64,000 nt of DNA, taken from contig OW121852.1 in NCBI GenBank assembly GCA_933228895.1, positions 100,399,544 to 100,463,543 of the forward strand. Direction: 5' to 3'. The notes under the pieces are model-generated. The model saw nothing but the letters and a program-made list of their open reading frames with translations. It ran no database searches and had not been told where the DNA came from. Shown one piece after another: positions 1-11,532 of this stretch (positions are counted from its first letter, which is position 1; every line of letters begins with the position of its first letter). This stretch comes from Platycnemis pennipes. Its lineage: Eukaryota; Arthropoda; Insecta; Odonata; Platycnemididae. The position numbers and the translations under genes are program-made.

Positions 1-330
1 AGAGGGGGAGGGTAAATATTAGACCCGGAAGATGACTGATGAACAAAAGGATCAAAGTTGAGCCCGTTTCATCGATTTTTGACGAATTTGTAAAGCGAGA
101 GTACTGGGAGAAGAGGAAAGGAAAAAGAGTGTTTCGTTAGGAATGGCGCTGGATTAGAGGGAAACTACCGAACTACGTTTGAACGGGGAGGATTGAACGC
201 ACTCAGGAGCCACTCAAAAGCCATCACCTCGATTCTCTCTCTATGTTTCCGTCAGACGGGCACAGAAAAGCCAGATTTGTAAAAGAAAAGCTGTGGTGGA
301 AGTAGCTGAGCTGGTGGAGCAGTAGTTAAC
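1..330. other. Purine-rich stretch, no gene
   Basis: The + strand is rich in G and A, with several runs of G. I see no convincing reading frame, RNA gene or repeat boundary here. Confidence 0.5.
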
Positions 331-1239
331 CTATTAAAAATATATTTGGTGAGCTGCATATTTTGTCATGTACATATAATCTGGAGTAGGAAATGGAATG
401 CATAGTTCATATGTCTTAAATAGTAAAAACAAATCATGAATTTTCTGTAAAAATTGTAATTATTACACGCATTTTTGAATCAATTTTGAGAAATCAATTG
501 TGTCACGAACACATTAAGCAATAACCTTCGTCCCGAAGATTTTACCTTCGGACTATTTGTATTATCTCGGATATTGAAAAGATATTTTACACAATAAGAG
601 CATTCTTGATTTTTCATCTCATTTTCTCCCATATAATTCTTCTCTCCCTGCATTTCATTTCTCCCCATCCAGTATGTGAGCTTTGACATTTATCTTCAAA
701 TTGTTGCCATCGAAAACGCGGAAATATCCTTTTCTTGTTCCTTCAAGTTTCAAATCATGGATGCGATATTTCTTTCTCGCCCACTATCTGTAACCGGAGA
801 TTGAGAGCTATGAATAGTTGATTCTTTTCAGTGTGTTCAACATCAGTGGTTTTGAATTACTTTTTGGAGAAAATCAAATTTTTTTGAATAAATGGAACTC
901 AAGGATACGTGTTTGATTGTTTAACTGCATTCCGCAGACCTCCTCTGTAGAAGAACTGAGCTCTAATGCGAAATTTTCTGTTTTAATCCGCTTTATATCG
1001 TGTTTAATTTTTTTTTCTTCTTTGAAGTACCAAATGCCATCCTGATAACCAATGTTAATATCTGAAGATGAATCACGACTATGAAAATTGACCAAATCTT
1101 TTTGTGTACATGTCTTAAAACATTACATTTCTTCTTAACATAAATGCACCCAACTAATCGTCTCCTCGCACTACTTCAATAACGCCCGTACTATGAACGA
1201 GAGCGTCTCTCATCGATTGAAAAGGAGACAAGAGATATA
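331..1239. other. AT-rich stretch, nothing recognised
   Basis: Two short minus-strand frames (69 and 73 codons, at 480-689 and 874-1095) occur here. Neither has a family signature or splice context, so I do not call them genes. Confidence 0.5.
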
Positions 1240-1930
1240 TTACTCACTGAAGGAATAAGGGTTTTACCTGTGGGTTACCGGAGGACGATAAAATAGGAGA
1301 GAGGGCAAAGAAGGAGCCTTGGAGGAGAAGAAGAAAACAGCAATTCGGCTGTAAGAAATCGGGGTGTCCACGCATTTGGAGGGAATGGGGTCTTTTATGC
1401 TGGCCCGGCCTCGACAAAAGCCAACTAAAGGTATATAGCATGTCGTGGCTTGAATGATTTTCAAGGAAAAGGAGGCGGTAGGGGTTGGACGGAAAGGAGG
1501 TTGGATGGAAAATGCACAGGGGGTCCAATGGAGGCATGTAAAGTGGTGTGTGTGGGTGTATGCAGGGAGTTTGCGGCGCGGCAGAGACTGCCTAAGGAGG
1601 CCAACCGTTTGCCTCCCTCGACCCTAGGGGCGTCCCACCAGAAGACTCCATCTCCACCTTGTGTGTTAGTGTGGAAGAGGGTCGGACCGCTGCCGTTCCA
1701 CATGTTTGCCTTTCGCGATAGTTGGAAGAGGAAATCAGCGGCGTCTCTGGAGCACAAAAGACTAGGATCATAAGGTATTCAAGGTGGTCTGTGGGAAAAA
1801 TCTCTCGACGGCGGCTAAAGATTGGGTCGCAATTAGAATCGATGAAGGAGCCGGGAGAAAGGGCCTTCAAAATTTAAACAGCACCCGGGTTTCCCAAGGA
1901 ACGGGTCTCGCAGGAGCTTGGTTTCAATAA
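1240..1930. other. GC- and purine-rich island
   Basis: GC content rises visibly and the + strand is dominated by G and A. Open frames occur on both strands (up to about 107 codons), as expected where T is rare on one strand. No splice-bounded exon or conserved domain is visible. It could be a regulatory or promoter-associated segment, but nothing in the sequence proves that. Confidence 0.4.
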
Positions 1931-2544
1931 TCAATGACTCGAGCCATAGTCCAGCGAATCCATGTTTAGTGAATGATGATTGGAGATAAACCTGTCGTTA
2001 ATGCTTTACCAGTGTACTTTCGAGGAAAATTCCTTGAGAAAAAGTAGCACGCTTTTAGTACAGTATGCCAAACGGTTGTTTTACATGAAACATACTTTAC
2101 CATACATTTTAACCAAAATATGTTTCTACTTTGAGTTTTTTTATTTTAAACAGCAAAATACTTAGCAAGAAAATTTCAAAATGGGTTATATGTGTTTTAT
2201 ATAAGTTAGTGTTGGTGCATAAATCGATGCATGATGGTGTAAGAAGAACTTTGCGGAAACTATTTGGATATTGATATTTATATCCACGTTTAAGTTCTGT
2301 AATATCCAATGATTGGCCCGATCCACGGTATTATCAGTTACCTAGGTAGAAACGCCACACTTGCTATGCTGTCAGTTTGAAATTAGAAAATCCCCAAGGG
2401 GAGTGCGGTCGGAATGTGTGCCAAACCACGTATGGCTTATTACATGCTCCGATTCCGTAGGGGCACATAACATCAGGGAATAATTCACCAATCCTTATTG
2501 ACAGCTGCAGCTACAAGATCGTAAAAACAGTTATTCCAGCCAAA
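1931..2544. other. AT-rich stretch, nothing recognised
   Basis: Ordinary AT-rich sequence. A more GC-balanced patch at about 2390-2480 has no recognisable identity. Confidence 0.5.
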
Positions 2545-2790
2545 CTGGTTGTTCTTAACATAGTAAAGATAAAAATATATGCCTGGTTGCTTACACAATT
2601 AATTTAGATATTTCAACTGGTTAGATACCGGTTTCAACCTTTACAGGTCATCATCAGGACCTTCTGACTCCTGATGGTCGCAACCGGTAGAGTCTATCTA
2701 AATAAATCGTGGAATCAACCACGTATATATTTTTATCTTTACTATGCCAAATTCCACCAAGTAAACTTGCCGACCATCGATTTTGTGCTT
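2545..2790. repeat. Palindromic repeat, Penelope-like terminus candidate
   Basis: An imperfect inverted repeat is centred near 2662 with arms of about 110 bp. Both arms carry an AAAGATAAAAATATA-type tract, a TTTAGATA/TATCTAAA block and an ACCGGT site. The left arm, read on the minus strand, contains CTGATGA (2651-2657), a short hairpin and GAAA (2632-2635) followed by CCGGT. This is the arrangement of a hammerhead ribozyme core, which is known from the terminal repeats of Penelope-like retroelements. The right flank (about 2755-2790) is shared with the repeats at 4986-5210 and 49753-49912. The element class is inferred; palindromy and core are seen. Confidence 0.5.
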
Positions 2791-2871
2791 ACCATTTTCA
2801 ATTGCAGTACGACCAGCAGTAAGGTTCAAATGGAAAAAACCTTTTCCACAGTTCTTACATTTATATCTTTT

Positions 2872-3290
2872 TAATACGCTGCAATCCAACATAAAGGTAT
2901 GTGATAGGGAGTGAATTCACACCAAAGATGCATTACATATCATGCATAAAAAAGAATTAATAATAATATACGAGTGTAAACTTCACAATTTAAACAAGAT
3001 AATAATAGCAAAGCAAGCATGCAATATGATTCTGTTAGTTGGGTTAGCTTAAATTCCTTACACCTACATGCAAGTACCTATGCTATCCATTGATACATTC
3101 GTATTTATGCTATCGGATATATGTACAGCTATTCATATCCCTAATTGTACGAGGAAAGATGGACATTTTGAATCTGTCAGTTCGAAAATAAATTTCTCTA
3201 ATTTTACGATTATGGTCCAGTCTACCATAATAAGTTGGAGAATCTAATTTCATGGATCCCTTCACATTGACTAGCATGAATAAGTACCTT
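2872..3290 (-). mobile_element. 5'-truncated LINE, C-terminal ORF2 plus 3' UTR (copy 1)
   Basis: This is the 3' end of a non-LTR retrotransposon on the minus strand. A 62-codon frame (3110-3298) carries TYYGRLDHNRKIREI and then FPRTIRDMNS. The second resembles the FPRTIRxWN motif near the end of CR1/Jockey-type ORF2 proteins. The downstream part aligns by eye with 8420-8880 and 34945-35480, sharing GTTAGTTGGGcTAgCTT and GCAAGCATGCAA segments. Only the last few hundred bases remain, as is usual for 5'-truncated LINE insertions. It has no coding capacity for the reverse transcriptase itself. Confidence 0.75.
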
Positions 3291-3616
3291 AAAATCAAAT
3301 GTTTCTTAAGAAAATTTCTTCAGGCTCGGCCATAATGGCAAAATAAGAAATATTTGTGGAAAAATAGGTATTAAAATCGTTATATATATGCATACATTTA
3401 TTGTGTGCAATATCATTTCATCGTAAAAATCAACTCGGACGATCAGAATAACTCATTGGTAAAATCTCTCGTTAAACTCTTCAAGAGGAGAAGAGAAGGG
3501 AATCATAGTAATTGAAAATGAAAATATTTTTCTTGATTTTTACTTAATACAATATTAAGCAAACGAAGAGGAACGTGAAGACGATATGAGTTTTAGCTTG
3601 ATGAAATAGAGACAGT
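3291..3616. other. AT-rich stretch, nothing recognised
   Basis: No feature seen. Confidence 0.5.
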
Positions 3617-3967
3617 ATTTTATTGAATTATTATATTGCTAAAATGATTGAGCGGAGCAATTTCTGTGATCACGTTCACACAGCAATGACCCTCGGCAAC
3701 GCTTTGTACCTGTAGGAGTAAGCTCCTGCCACCATTGATGTGCCTCCTACCGAGCAAAGCCACCACCTTTGCCAACAGTAAATCCTGCTTCCTGGGCTGA
3801 CCCCGCCCTTCACATTGGGCCCTTGTTATTGCGAGAGGAAACCACGAGACCTCTGACCTTCGTCCCTTGGGACAGCTGCTATTTCTGGAGGAACCCCCCT
3901 TCACAACATGCCATGCCGCACAGAACAGCGATCTTCGGTTTCCCTGTAAGTTGTGCCCTTGCTGCAT
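3617..3967 (-). other. Unrecognised GC-balanced ORF followed by AATAAA
   Basis: A minus-strand frame of 115 codons (3620-3967) lies in a segment clearly richer in GC than its flanks. An AATAAA signal overlaps its stop codon at about 3619-3624, so the end resembles the 3' end of a transcribed unit or of a retroposed copy. I recognise no domain, and the other minus-strand frames are also partly open. It could be a decayed processed pseudogene, an exon fragment or chance. The start is simply the first ATG of the frame and has no other support. Confidence 0.2.
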
Positions 3968-4985
3968 CAGTGTCTTGCTAGTAACTGTTGAGGAATTGAT
4001 GGACAGGATTTCACTTGAAGGTATAAAAAAATTATCTGAAGTCTAAGCCTGAAAGGTTTATGGCATCTTCCACACCGGTTAAGTGCTTCGTGAATTTTTT
4101 CCTAGGTGGTCTTCCATAGAGTGACGCTAAGGAGTGTAATTTAAGCTAATGGCGCATATTGTATGCAATAAGGAATCCATGACTGACGGTCATATCTCTG
4201 GGTCATTGAAGTGACTCATTGGAATTACGAAAGAAAATGAGACCTCCTCACCTCTACCTTGGCCAGTGTCGGTTTCTTGGCTATCGTACGAGATAGGTGG
4301 GACGTCCGGCTATCACTGAGAGACTTCTAAATACAGTTTGCGTTACTTATCCCATGTTATAGCTGCGATCAACTGCTGAAGTTATTGGAACCATTAAGGA
4401 TAATTGAGTGGATGCGTTTAGGCAGCGCTTTTTAAGTCACTGAGGATGGGTAGAGAAAATCCCGGTGTTGGCATTAGGATAGGTACTCTCAACAAAATAC
4501 ATCAATGGGTCGACGGCTTTATTTCCCATCCAATGGACAAAGAATTGAAAGTTCCTTATTCACCTTTATTTATTACAAATAGGTACCATTCTTCCTTGGC
4601 TTGCCATTACTGTCATTTTAAATATAATGGTATAGCATTTCAATACTTATTAGCAAGTATTTAGTCCTTTCAGGTATCATGGATCACATGCGGCTTTCAC
4701 AAATTTTGGTGAACGATTTTGGGATCTCAATGACGCAATGTTTTGCTTAGAAAAGTACATTTTAATGTTCGCAGGCAAAGTAATTTTAAATAATCGTTAA
4801 ACTTTATTGAAGAAAATTATGCATTTACATATATGTTTATATGAAAAAGTTTATCGTAGAAAAAATAATAACTTTCACTTATGTGTAGTTTCAGTATCAC
4901 TTAAAAAGTTTGATGCAAACTGGTGAATCAATCCGTCTCTTTCTTAAGAAAATTAATGGGAAGAAGTATTATTCTAATAGATTTT
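3968..4985. other. Nothing recognised
   Basis: A GC-balanced patch at about 4240-4330 has no visible structure. The rest is AT-rich and unremarkable. Confidence 0.5.
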
Positions 4986-5210
4986 ACTTAGATTTGAAGA
5001 ATTTTTTCAGTTGTTATAACGAATACATTTAGTTCATCCACACAATTTATTTGGTAGAGCCCGACTGGTTAAGGGTTGTTTGACCCTTGAATATTACTCG
5101 ACAATGTTGAAACCGGTTGGGCTCTACCAAATAAATGGAGTGAATGAACGAAGTTTACTCGTTATTACAATCATGAAATTCCACAAAGTAATATCGCGAA
5201 CCATTGATGA
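4986..5210. repeat. Palindromic repeat, same family as 2545-2790
   Basis: Arms at about 4995-5072 and 5110-5178 pair imperfectly. The best block is TTATTTGGTAGAGCCCGACTGG opposite its near-complement at 5111-5137, which contains GGGCTCTACCAAATAAA. GAAACCGGTT lies at the inner edge of the right arm. The flank at 5174-5208 (ATTCCACAAAGTAAT, then GCGAACCATTGATGA) matches those of the other two members. It probably represents paired termini of a Penelope-like element or a non-autonomous derivative. Confidence 0.5.
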
Positions 5211-7012
5211 TATTTTATCAGTTGTTTCATGTCATAAATATTGATTCTCGTGATGATTTTTATCCAACGCAGTATACTTTGGTAGCTCATATAATGTAAT
5301 TAAAGAGGTTTGTAGCACATTCACTCAAAATTATTAATGACCAAATTACATTACAGGATAAGGTGAAGTAAGGAAACATTTTTTTAAATTCCAATGCTTC
5401 CGTTACATATTTTTAGGAAAGGAAACATCATTTGAATAAGGGTTAATAAGTATTTTTATGTCCAGGAACTGGAAAGTGTTTAAAATGCGAGTTTTATTAC
5501 ATTATAGTATGATTTTTCAGGATATAAATAATGGTAAATTACTCAAACTAAGGGCTCAAGTCAATGTAATAAATTCTACAAACCCATAGATTATCCCTTT
5601 GTTCTAAATTCCAAAATGTATATTTCACTTCATAAGGAATATTGACCAAAATATTAATAGCTTTTTAATATTCGATTTCATTCTCGATATTTTCCTTAAG
5701 CATCATAAATCAAAATTGGCTTACTGTAGCAGCCTCCCCATTTGTTGTAGGTTTAGTCTATTCGTGTTAATGCGAGTATAACCATTTCTAATAAAGAAGG
5801 CACTTAAAGATTCTTATGCACCCTTCCAAATGATTGTTGCTTAAAAATAATGGATTGATGTTTAAAGAATAATTTTATAGGTAGAATGCTTATGAAATAT
5901 GTAAAGTAACCTATTAGCCATATACCAGTGTGTTTACGTAGTTACGTAATGGCACATGTATGGACATATATATAAACGTTTATAAATCTATGAGTTCGGT
6001 TTATCTTCTTCCAGCATTGCAAGATAACCGACATTGTACATTTTTTGACTGAGCGCAGATATAAAACGATTTTCAACGGATATTCATGCTTATTTCGAGC
6101 TCGTTTCTGCGCAGATAAATGCTTTCACGTCTTCTCGCTGGGGGATGAGAGTGTAAACAACTGGGCGGTTCCGTCACCATGGTTTCGAAGGCGGTCGTTT
6201 CCACCCGTACGATCGCATGAATATCCCTCTTCCATTCCCCAAGTCCTATGGACCATCAATAGAGCACTGACGGAGAGTACTATTCCATTGTGTTCCTAAG
6301 AGATGGATCGCTTTCTTTGTCACGCCGCAGGGAAGGACTGGGAGAACATCAAGGGGCTTTGGGTTCGAATAAAGGATATGATTTGGGGGCGAAGAATCAG
6401 CCTGTGAATATTTCAAGTCGTTTTCTCTGCTTCTAGTGAAAGCTTCACAAGGAGATGGTAGATATCTTTAAGGGATGGGCTAAGAATGAAGGTGTAGGTG
6501 ACGGAGTACAATGTTGTGAATTAGTTATGGAGGTAATTAAAATAAACGAACGTTAACTGGCTTGCACTGTAGTTTATTGGGAACTAACGACGTGTTTGCA
6601 CTTACTAATTAGCACGTCATAAATATTCATCAAATTAAGGCCCACCAACTTGGGCCCTTTCTTCTTAGAGGACTGAGTAAATACATACCAACGTGGTTTT
6701 ACCTCGTTTGATATTCATCTATCAGGAAGAGTAAAATACTCAAAATAAGCGTTAAAATGTATCGTTACAAGTTGCTTACGCAAAATGTAGTAATGTCCTG
6801 CTACTATTGATTACCCTTTCCGTTCTTTATTCGCATTAATTTTACTTATTTTTCTAACTTAACGTCATACATTGACATGCGTCTTTCCAAATATGTTTCA
6901 TTCCGGAATGGTATCTCTTGGTTACAGCCTGAGTTCTGAATGCCTCTACTTCATCTGATGTAGCAGTTGGCCTCTCATACAGGAATGTGAACACTGAGAA
7001 TTCGTTAATACC
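5211..7012. other. No gene; compositional change at about 6040-6500
   Basis: Mostly AT-rich. From about 6040 to 6500 GC rises, and an 84-codon + frame (6045-6299, non-ATG start) is open without any family signature. I do not call it a gene. Confidence 0.45.
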
Positions 7013-7360
7013 GATCATCATCACCATGGGTCAACAATCCTAGGAATGGTTTGACGCAGCCCTCAACTTATTCTTCTATCGGCCAACTTTTTAATATTAA
7101 AGAAGTTCCTCTCTTTCAAGTCCTTTACGACCAGTTCTATATAACTCATATGAGGCCTGCCTTTTCCATTCATCCCGTTCACTTTTTCCTCGACGATTGT
7201 CTTCATCAGGCCATCGTGTCTTAAGATATGGCCGATTAGGTTGTCCCGTCTTCTTTTTATAGTTTTCAGCAGACTTCTTTTTTCTCACACTCTTCTTAAG
7301 ACCTTTATTTGTCACTCGGTCGATCCATTTTATCTTCATCATTCTTCGGTAACACCTTAT
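7013..7360 (-). mobile_element. RTE-like LINE, ORF2 C-terminus and 3' end
   Basis: Read on the minus strand this carries KWIDRVTNKGLKKSV and then, after a frameshift, GHILRHDGLMKTIVEEKV and GRPHMSYIELVVKDLKER. That is the order found at the C-terminus of RTE-like LINE ORF2 proteins (WxDRVTNeevL, then GHILRHDgLl, then GRPr). The element ends, on the minus strand, in a segment close to CCTAGGATTG followed by ATGATGATG-type repeats. Such a short simple-repeat tail is common for RTE elements. Truncated at the 5' side and frameshifted, so dead. The same 3' end recurs at 54712-54910. Confidence 0.75.
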
Positions 7361-8419
7361 TTCGAATGCTTTTACCTTTTTCTTCTCCTGAAGTTTTCAC
7401 TATGCAAAAGTAAGTCACTTGAATGATCTCTGGGCTCTATCCAAATCATGGGTAGACCAAATTGAGATTTATACGGTGTTCCCTTTGTTCACATCCACAA
7501 ACTTCCGACACACTGCTTGCACACTTTTTGAGGAGCCCAAGAACTACTTTGATAACCAATTTTCACCTAAAAATATGCAAAATAGGCTTGCCTGACAAAT
7601 ACGCTGATGTTTGTCCTTTGACTAGGAATTTTAACCTGCCAGATATGTAACAAAACGAATCAGGGCTATTTAAGCACTCTCCACATGAAATGGTGGAGAC
7701 AGACATGATCTGAAGACAGAGGAAATAAGAATTTATCCTAATAAAAATACTAAACGTGCTACATAAAAATACTACACTGGCTACTCCTTGTACACAGACT
7801 TGAATTCAGATCCACTTTGAAATGTGCTTCACAAAAGCGACACACAACTCTCTCTACACAATACTACTTTGCAAGACACCTGCTGGAGGACCGTTTAACC
7901 TTTTTATTGCTGCCGACCATGTTTTCGTCAGTGACTAACAATGTCAACGAGCACCTTGACAAAGTCACTCAGCGACAAAACCCTTATCGGCGGCAATAAA
8001 TTTAATTACATTCGGCAATAGCAAGTTGAAATTTTTTCAAACGCTTCTATGATGGATATCATAGGCCCTGGTGCTGTTCTTCTATGGCGTAATTCATCCC
8101 TTACCAACCAAGGGAGGTTTACCTCAGTTAATAGGAGGGCACTAGTGCTTCCTACGATATAGCCTCGATCCAGCGGAGTAATATCCCCTTAAGATAAGCT
8201 GTAGAGATAAACCTTGACGTGATAGAAGAAAACTAACTGCATTTTTGATATCACCATGCCTATTTTACTTTAAATCAGCTGAAAAATCTAACTCAACAGA
8301 AATTTGGCAAAAAATTGTTCCCCAGTGTAATGTATTTCATCACTCTTCCTCTGAGTTCCCTATTGTCTACTCATGCAGATTGTTTTCCAGGGATTTCTGT
8401 ACATCTATAGCGGCATAAT
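7361..8419. other. Nothing recognised
   Basis: AT-rich sequence with short frames of about 60 codons and no motifs. A GC-balanced patch at about 8040-8190 is unassigned. Confidence 0.5.
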
Positions 8420-8880
8420 ACCTACAAGCCACAATAAAGGTGTGAGGCAGTGGGTGAACTCACACCAAATATGCATTACATATTATGCATAAAAAGGATA
8501 TAACTTATATTCTAGTCTACAATTCACATTTCAAAAAATAAAAATAGCAAAGCAAGCATGCAATAACATGCTGTTAGTTGGGCTAGCTTAAAGTCCTTAT
8601 GCCAACATGCAACTACTTACGCTATCCATTGATACACTTGTATTTATACAATTGGATATATTTTCAGCTATTCATGTCCCTAATTTTACGAGGAAAGAAG
8701 AACATTTTGAATCCGTTTGCTTGGCAATCAATTCCTCTTATTTTATGATTGTGGTCCAGTCTACCGCAGTTAGTTGTTTTTTTCAAAATATTTTTAACAA
8801 AATCAGTGACAATATTATCTTGAAATTTACTTTAGAGATTAATTCTCAATTTCAACCTACGCACAGTGGGCTCAAATCGC
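8420..8880 (-). mobile_element. 5'-truncated LINE 3' end (copy 2)
   Basis: This is the second copy of the LINE family at 2872-3290 and 34945-35480, in the same orientation. Shared blocks include CTGTTAGTTGGGCTAGCTTAA and the segment encoding the FPRTIRDMN-like C-terminus, here more decayed (about 8660-8770). The ORF side extends to about 8870, where it parallels the DNIFSDDVKN region of the third copy. The region gives a 103-codon + frame by chance, which I reject as a gene. Confidence 0.7.
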
Positions 8881-8940
8881 AAATGGCCCAACAAAAGTCC
8901 AAAACTGCTTTTTTGTAGACAACGTCTTGAAACTTGGCAC

Positions 8941-8961
8941 CTATAATAATAATAATAATAA
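8941..8961. repeat. (AAT)n microsatellite
   Basis: A run of about seven ATA/AAT units. Confidence 0.8.
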
Positions 8962-9625
8962 CGTTTATTATATTCAAGGATTTACATCCCCTATGAACAG
9001 TGGTGAGTAAGAAATGTTACAATACACAAATACTCGTCAATTATGGAATGGTAAGTCATTTTTCATATATTCTACCCATTACTTAGATACAGAGGCTCAA
9101 ACACGACCATATTTCCAAAAAAGCGCCCGCTCTCGATTTTCTTCGAAAATCTTAAAAATTGAGCAGATATAGGAGTAATGGAATGATTTTTTATGAAACA
9201 AAAAAACATTAGCAATTGTGAACAGGGTACTTTCTCTATATTATGCATGAGTTTAAGACATTTTAATCTATATTTGAGTGCCACAATGTTACAAAATGGC
9301 GGACCCTTTTTTAGACCAAATTTTACGTAACGTAGACATTATAATCCTTATTCGCAAAATGGTTTCTGGGATACTTCAACAGAGTATAAATTGAAGATAT
9401 TTATAGTATATTCCGTAAAAATATTTGAAAAAGTTTGTAACGCCGAGAATAAACTCGATTTTTCGATCGTGCGTCGCGGCCCGGCTCCGCGCAGCGGGAT
9501 CTGGAAATACTGAGACTTTGTTGGACTGTTCATGTTGTGGGGACGTTAACTCCTCGAATTCAACTTTTTCAGGCTATGCATGTTGTCATTGGTTTATAAA
9601 TATTCTGTACTGAAGATTTTTCGAG
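8962..9625. other. Nothing recognised
   Basis: AT-rich, with a short GC-rich patch (CGTCGCGGCCCGGCTCCGCG) near 9470-9490. Confidence 0.45.
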
Positions 9626-9919
9626 GTGATTGGATCGAGAGATTGGATCAGTGCACTTCGAGCTGCGGTAAATTTTTTTTTCTTTGGATATATTTCGGAA
9701 TCATTTTCAATTACAACCACTCCTAGTAGGGCAAGAATAGTGCTTTCAAAATGGATGAAAAGTCTCAATGTGCTGACGGAGATGTCATCTGAGGAGGCTT
9801 TGTCCTTACTGATCACTAGGGGCCTGATTAAGAGTCAGTATAATACCCTTAGAAGCTCCACTCTTAGGCACGGGCACGAGCTGTATCCCCGATGCGGCAT
9901 ACCCCGATGGGATAAGTAG
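9626..9919 (+). other. Unrecognised 97-codon ORF, possibly transposon-derived
   Basis: The frame holds a low-complexity FFFF patch followed by a more protein-like half (residues about 40-90) with SSEEALSLLITRGLIKSQYN and HGHELYPRCG. From memory, and with low certainty, an EEAL...QYN.IR...YP pattern occurs near the start of large uncharacterised proteins present in many copies in invertebrate genomes. That would make this a fragment of a mobile gene. There is no splice or promoter support. Confidence 0.2.
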
Positions 9920-10541
9920 ACCATGCAAATTCTCCATAAGAAGGCAACATTTGGGATTCCCTTCACCCTCTCCTGCTCCACCTCGAACTACACCCTACGC
10001 CTTTACTACCCAAGGAGGGTGGCGCGGAAAGGAACGTTTTATGGCAATGTGCAACCTTAAAAAAAATGTCTGCTTGGAAAATTACAACTTGTTGTCACTC
10101 TTCCTTATGACTCTTTAATTCGCCAGAAATAATATTAGTGGATACTCTGCTACATTATGTTTTCCTGAATCTCTGATTACTACAGGGCATTACACCTGAA
10201 ATTTGTTTTTCATCTCCTTTCATTTACCATACATACCTTCTTAATTTTGATTTTTCAACAACGTATACCACCTAACATGTTTTTTTGTGCAGAATTTTTG
10301 TATTTTTTCGCCTTACTAGTTTCAAATTTCCCAATTCATATTTTTCTCTTATTTTACAATATCAGCGTTCGCAGACAATAGTGTTCTTCTTTCCTAAAAT
10401 TATTAATTTTCATTCTCCTCTAATCTATTTTATAGACGCCTTCAAGTTTTTTATTTTCGTAATCCGACACACGCATGTAAACCAGCCCAACAACGGTATG
10501 TGTAGAGTGATCTGTAGACTTCTGTCTACAACAATCTTTCA
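9920..10541. other. Nothing recognised
   Basis: AT-rich; an 86-codon + frame at 10285-10545 is hydrophobic, T-rich and unsupported. Confidence 0.45.
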
Positions 10542-10800
10542 CTAGGCTGCAAAAAGCTCTTCACATGCATTCTGGCTCTCTCTCTTTCTTAGCATTACGA
10601 CCACTAAAGGATTGCCATTTAACGATTTGGCAAGCATGATTCTGTAGGTTTCATTACAAAAGGCACCTTCCTCGGGGCCTCTTTCGCTGATTACTAATAC
10701 GTCAAGTTTCAATCTTCGCATTTCTATCTTCAGTTTCTCCAACTTTCCTTGGGTCCGACAGCATCTTACATTCCATGTTCAGACCCTAATTTGCTCAGCA
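10542..10800 (-). mobile_element. RTE-like LINE, N-terminal endonuclease fragment
   Basis: On the minus strand, from about 10775 downward, the frame reads TWNVRCCRTQGKLEKLKIEM, then RRLKLDVLVISE and YRIML. This matches the start of the apurinic/apyrimidinic-type endonuclease domain of RTE-like LINEs (TWNVRTL...GKLE...M.R..iDiLgiSE.RW). The catalytic E of the ISE motif is present. The fragment ends after about 80 codons and has no downstream reverse transcriptase, so it is an isolated, broken piece. It could belong to the same family as 7013-7360, but the two parts do not overlap and cannot be compared. Confidence 0.7.
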
Positions 10801-11532
10801 TGCTTGACTGATGTACTCTCTCGGGTAGTCACTTCCCTGGTATATAGATGATGGGCTTTTTTCTCCGAAGCATTTTACTCGAAAGGGCTCGATCACATAT
10901 CTGTTAAATATAAACTGAGGAATTAGGGCGGCTTTTTGGGATAATAATATTAGTTTCCCCTTACCTTCCACACTGAGGTACTATACCCGTTTAAGTCATT
11001 CTTAGCACGCCTATAATAATAGAAGTGTTGCTATACCGTCCACTGTAGCCTCCACCTTTATTCAAATCTACATAAAAGCTTGCGATATGACTCTGTAGCA
11101 TTGAAATCACTCTAGTATTATTAAAAGCTGTGGGATATCGAGAAGAGTGTTCGAATTCCCACAGTTTCCGTATTCCAAGGTCTATTCTTTCGGATGCCTT
11201 AGAATGTATAACTCAAGGGAAGGAGACAAAATGAAGCTGTTCAACAATTTTGCCTAGATGAAAATGAACTACTGCACATCAGAGGATAAATAGGAATATC
11301 TTCTGCTAAAAAAGAATTTGATAATAAGGGTAGTAATTGTTTTATCACCATTGTAATATAACGTGTGCTTAAGGAACAAATACATTATGGTACTCTGTAA
11401 ACTTGGCAATATAAACAAATTGTCGAGGTTAATTAAGTGATATCACGATGGATAAGAAGTTTAGACCCAATTGTGTACAGCAATGAGAGGAAAAGTAAAG
11501 TAATGAGGTTCTTTCGAGAACATTACTATTCT
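10801..11532. other. Nothing recognised
   Basis: AT-rich, no feature seen. Confidence 0.5.

Noticed and set aside
8607..8918. 103-codon + strand frame as a gene
   Set aside because: It lies antisense over a LINE 3' end.
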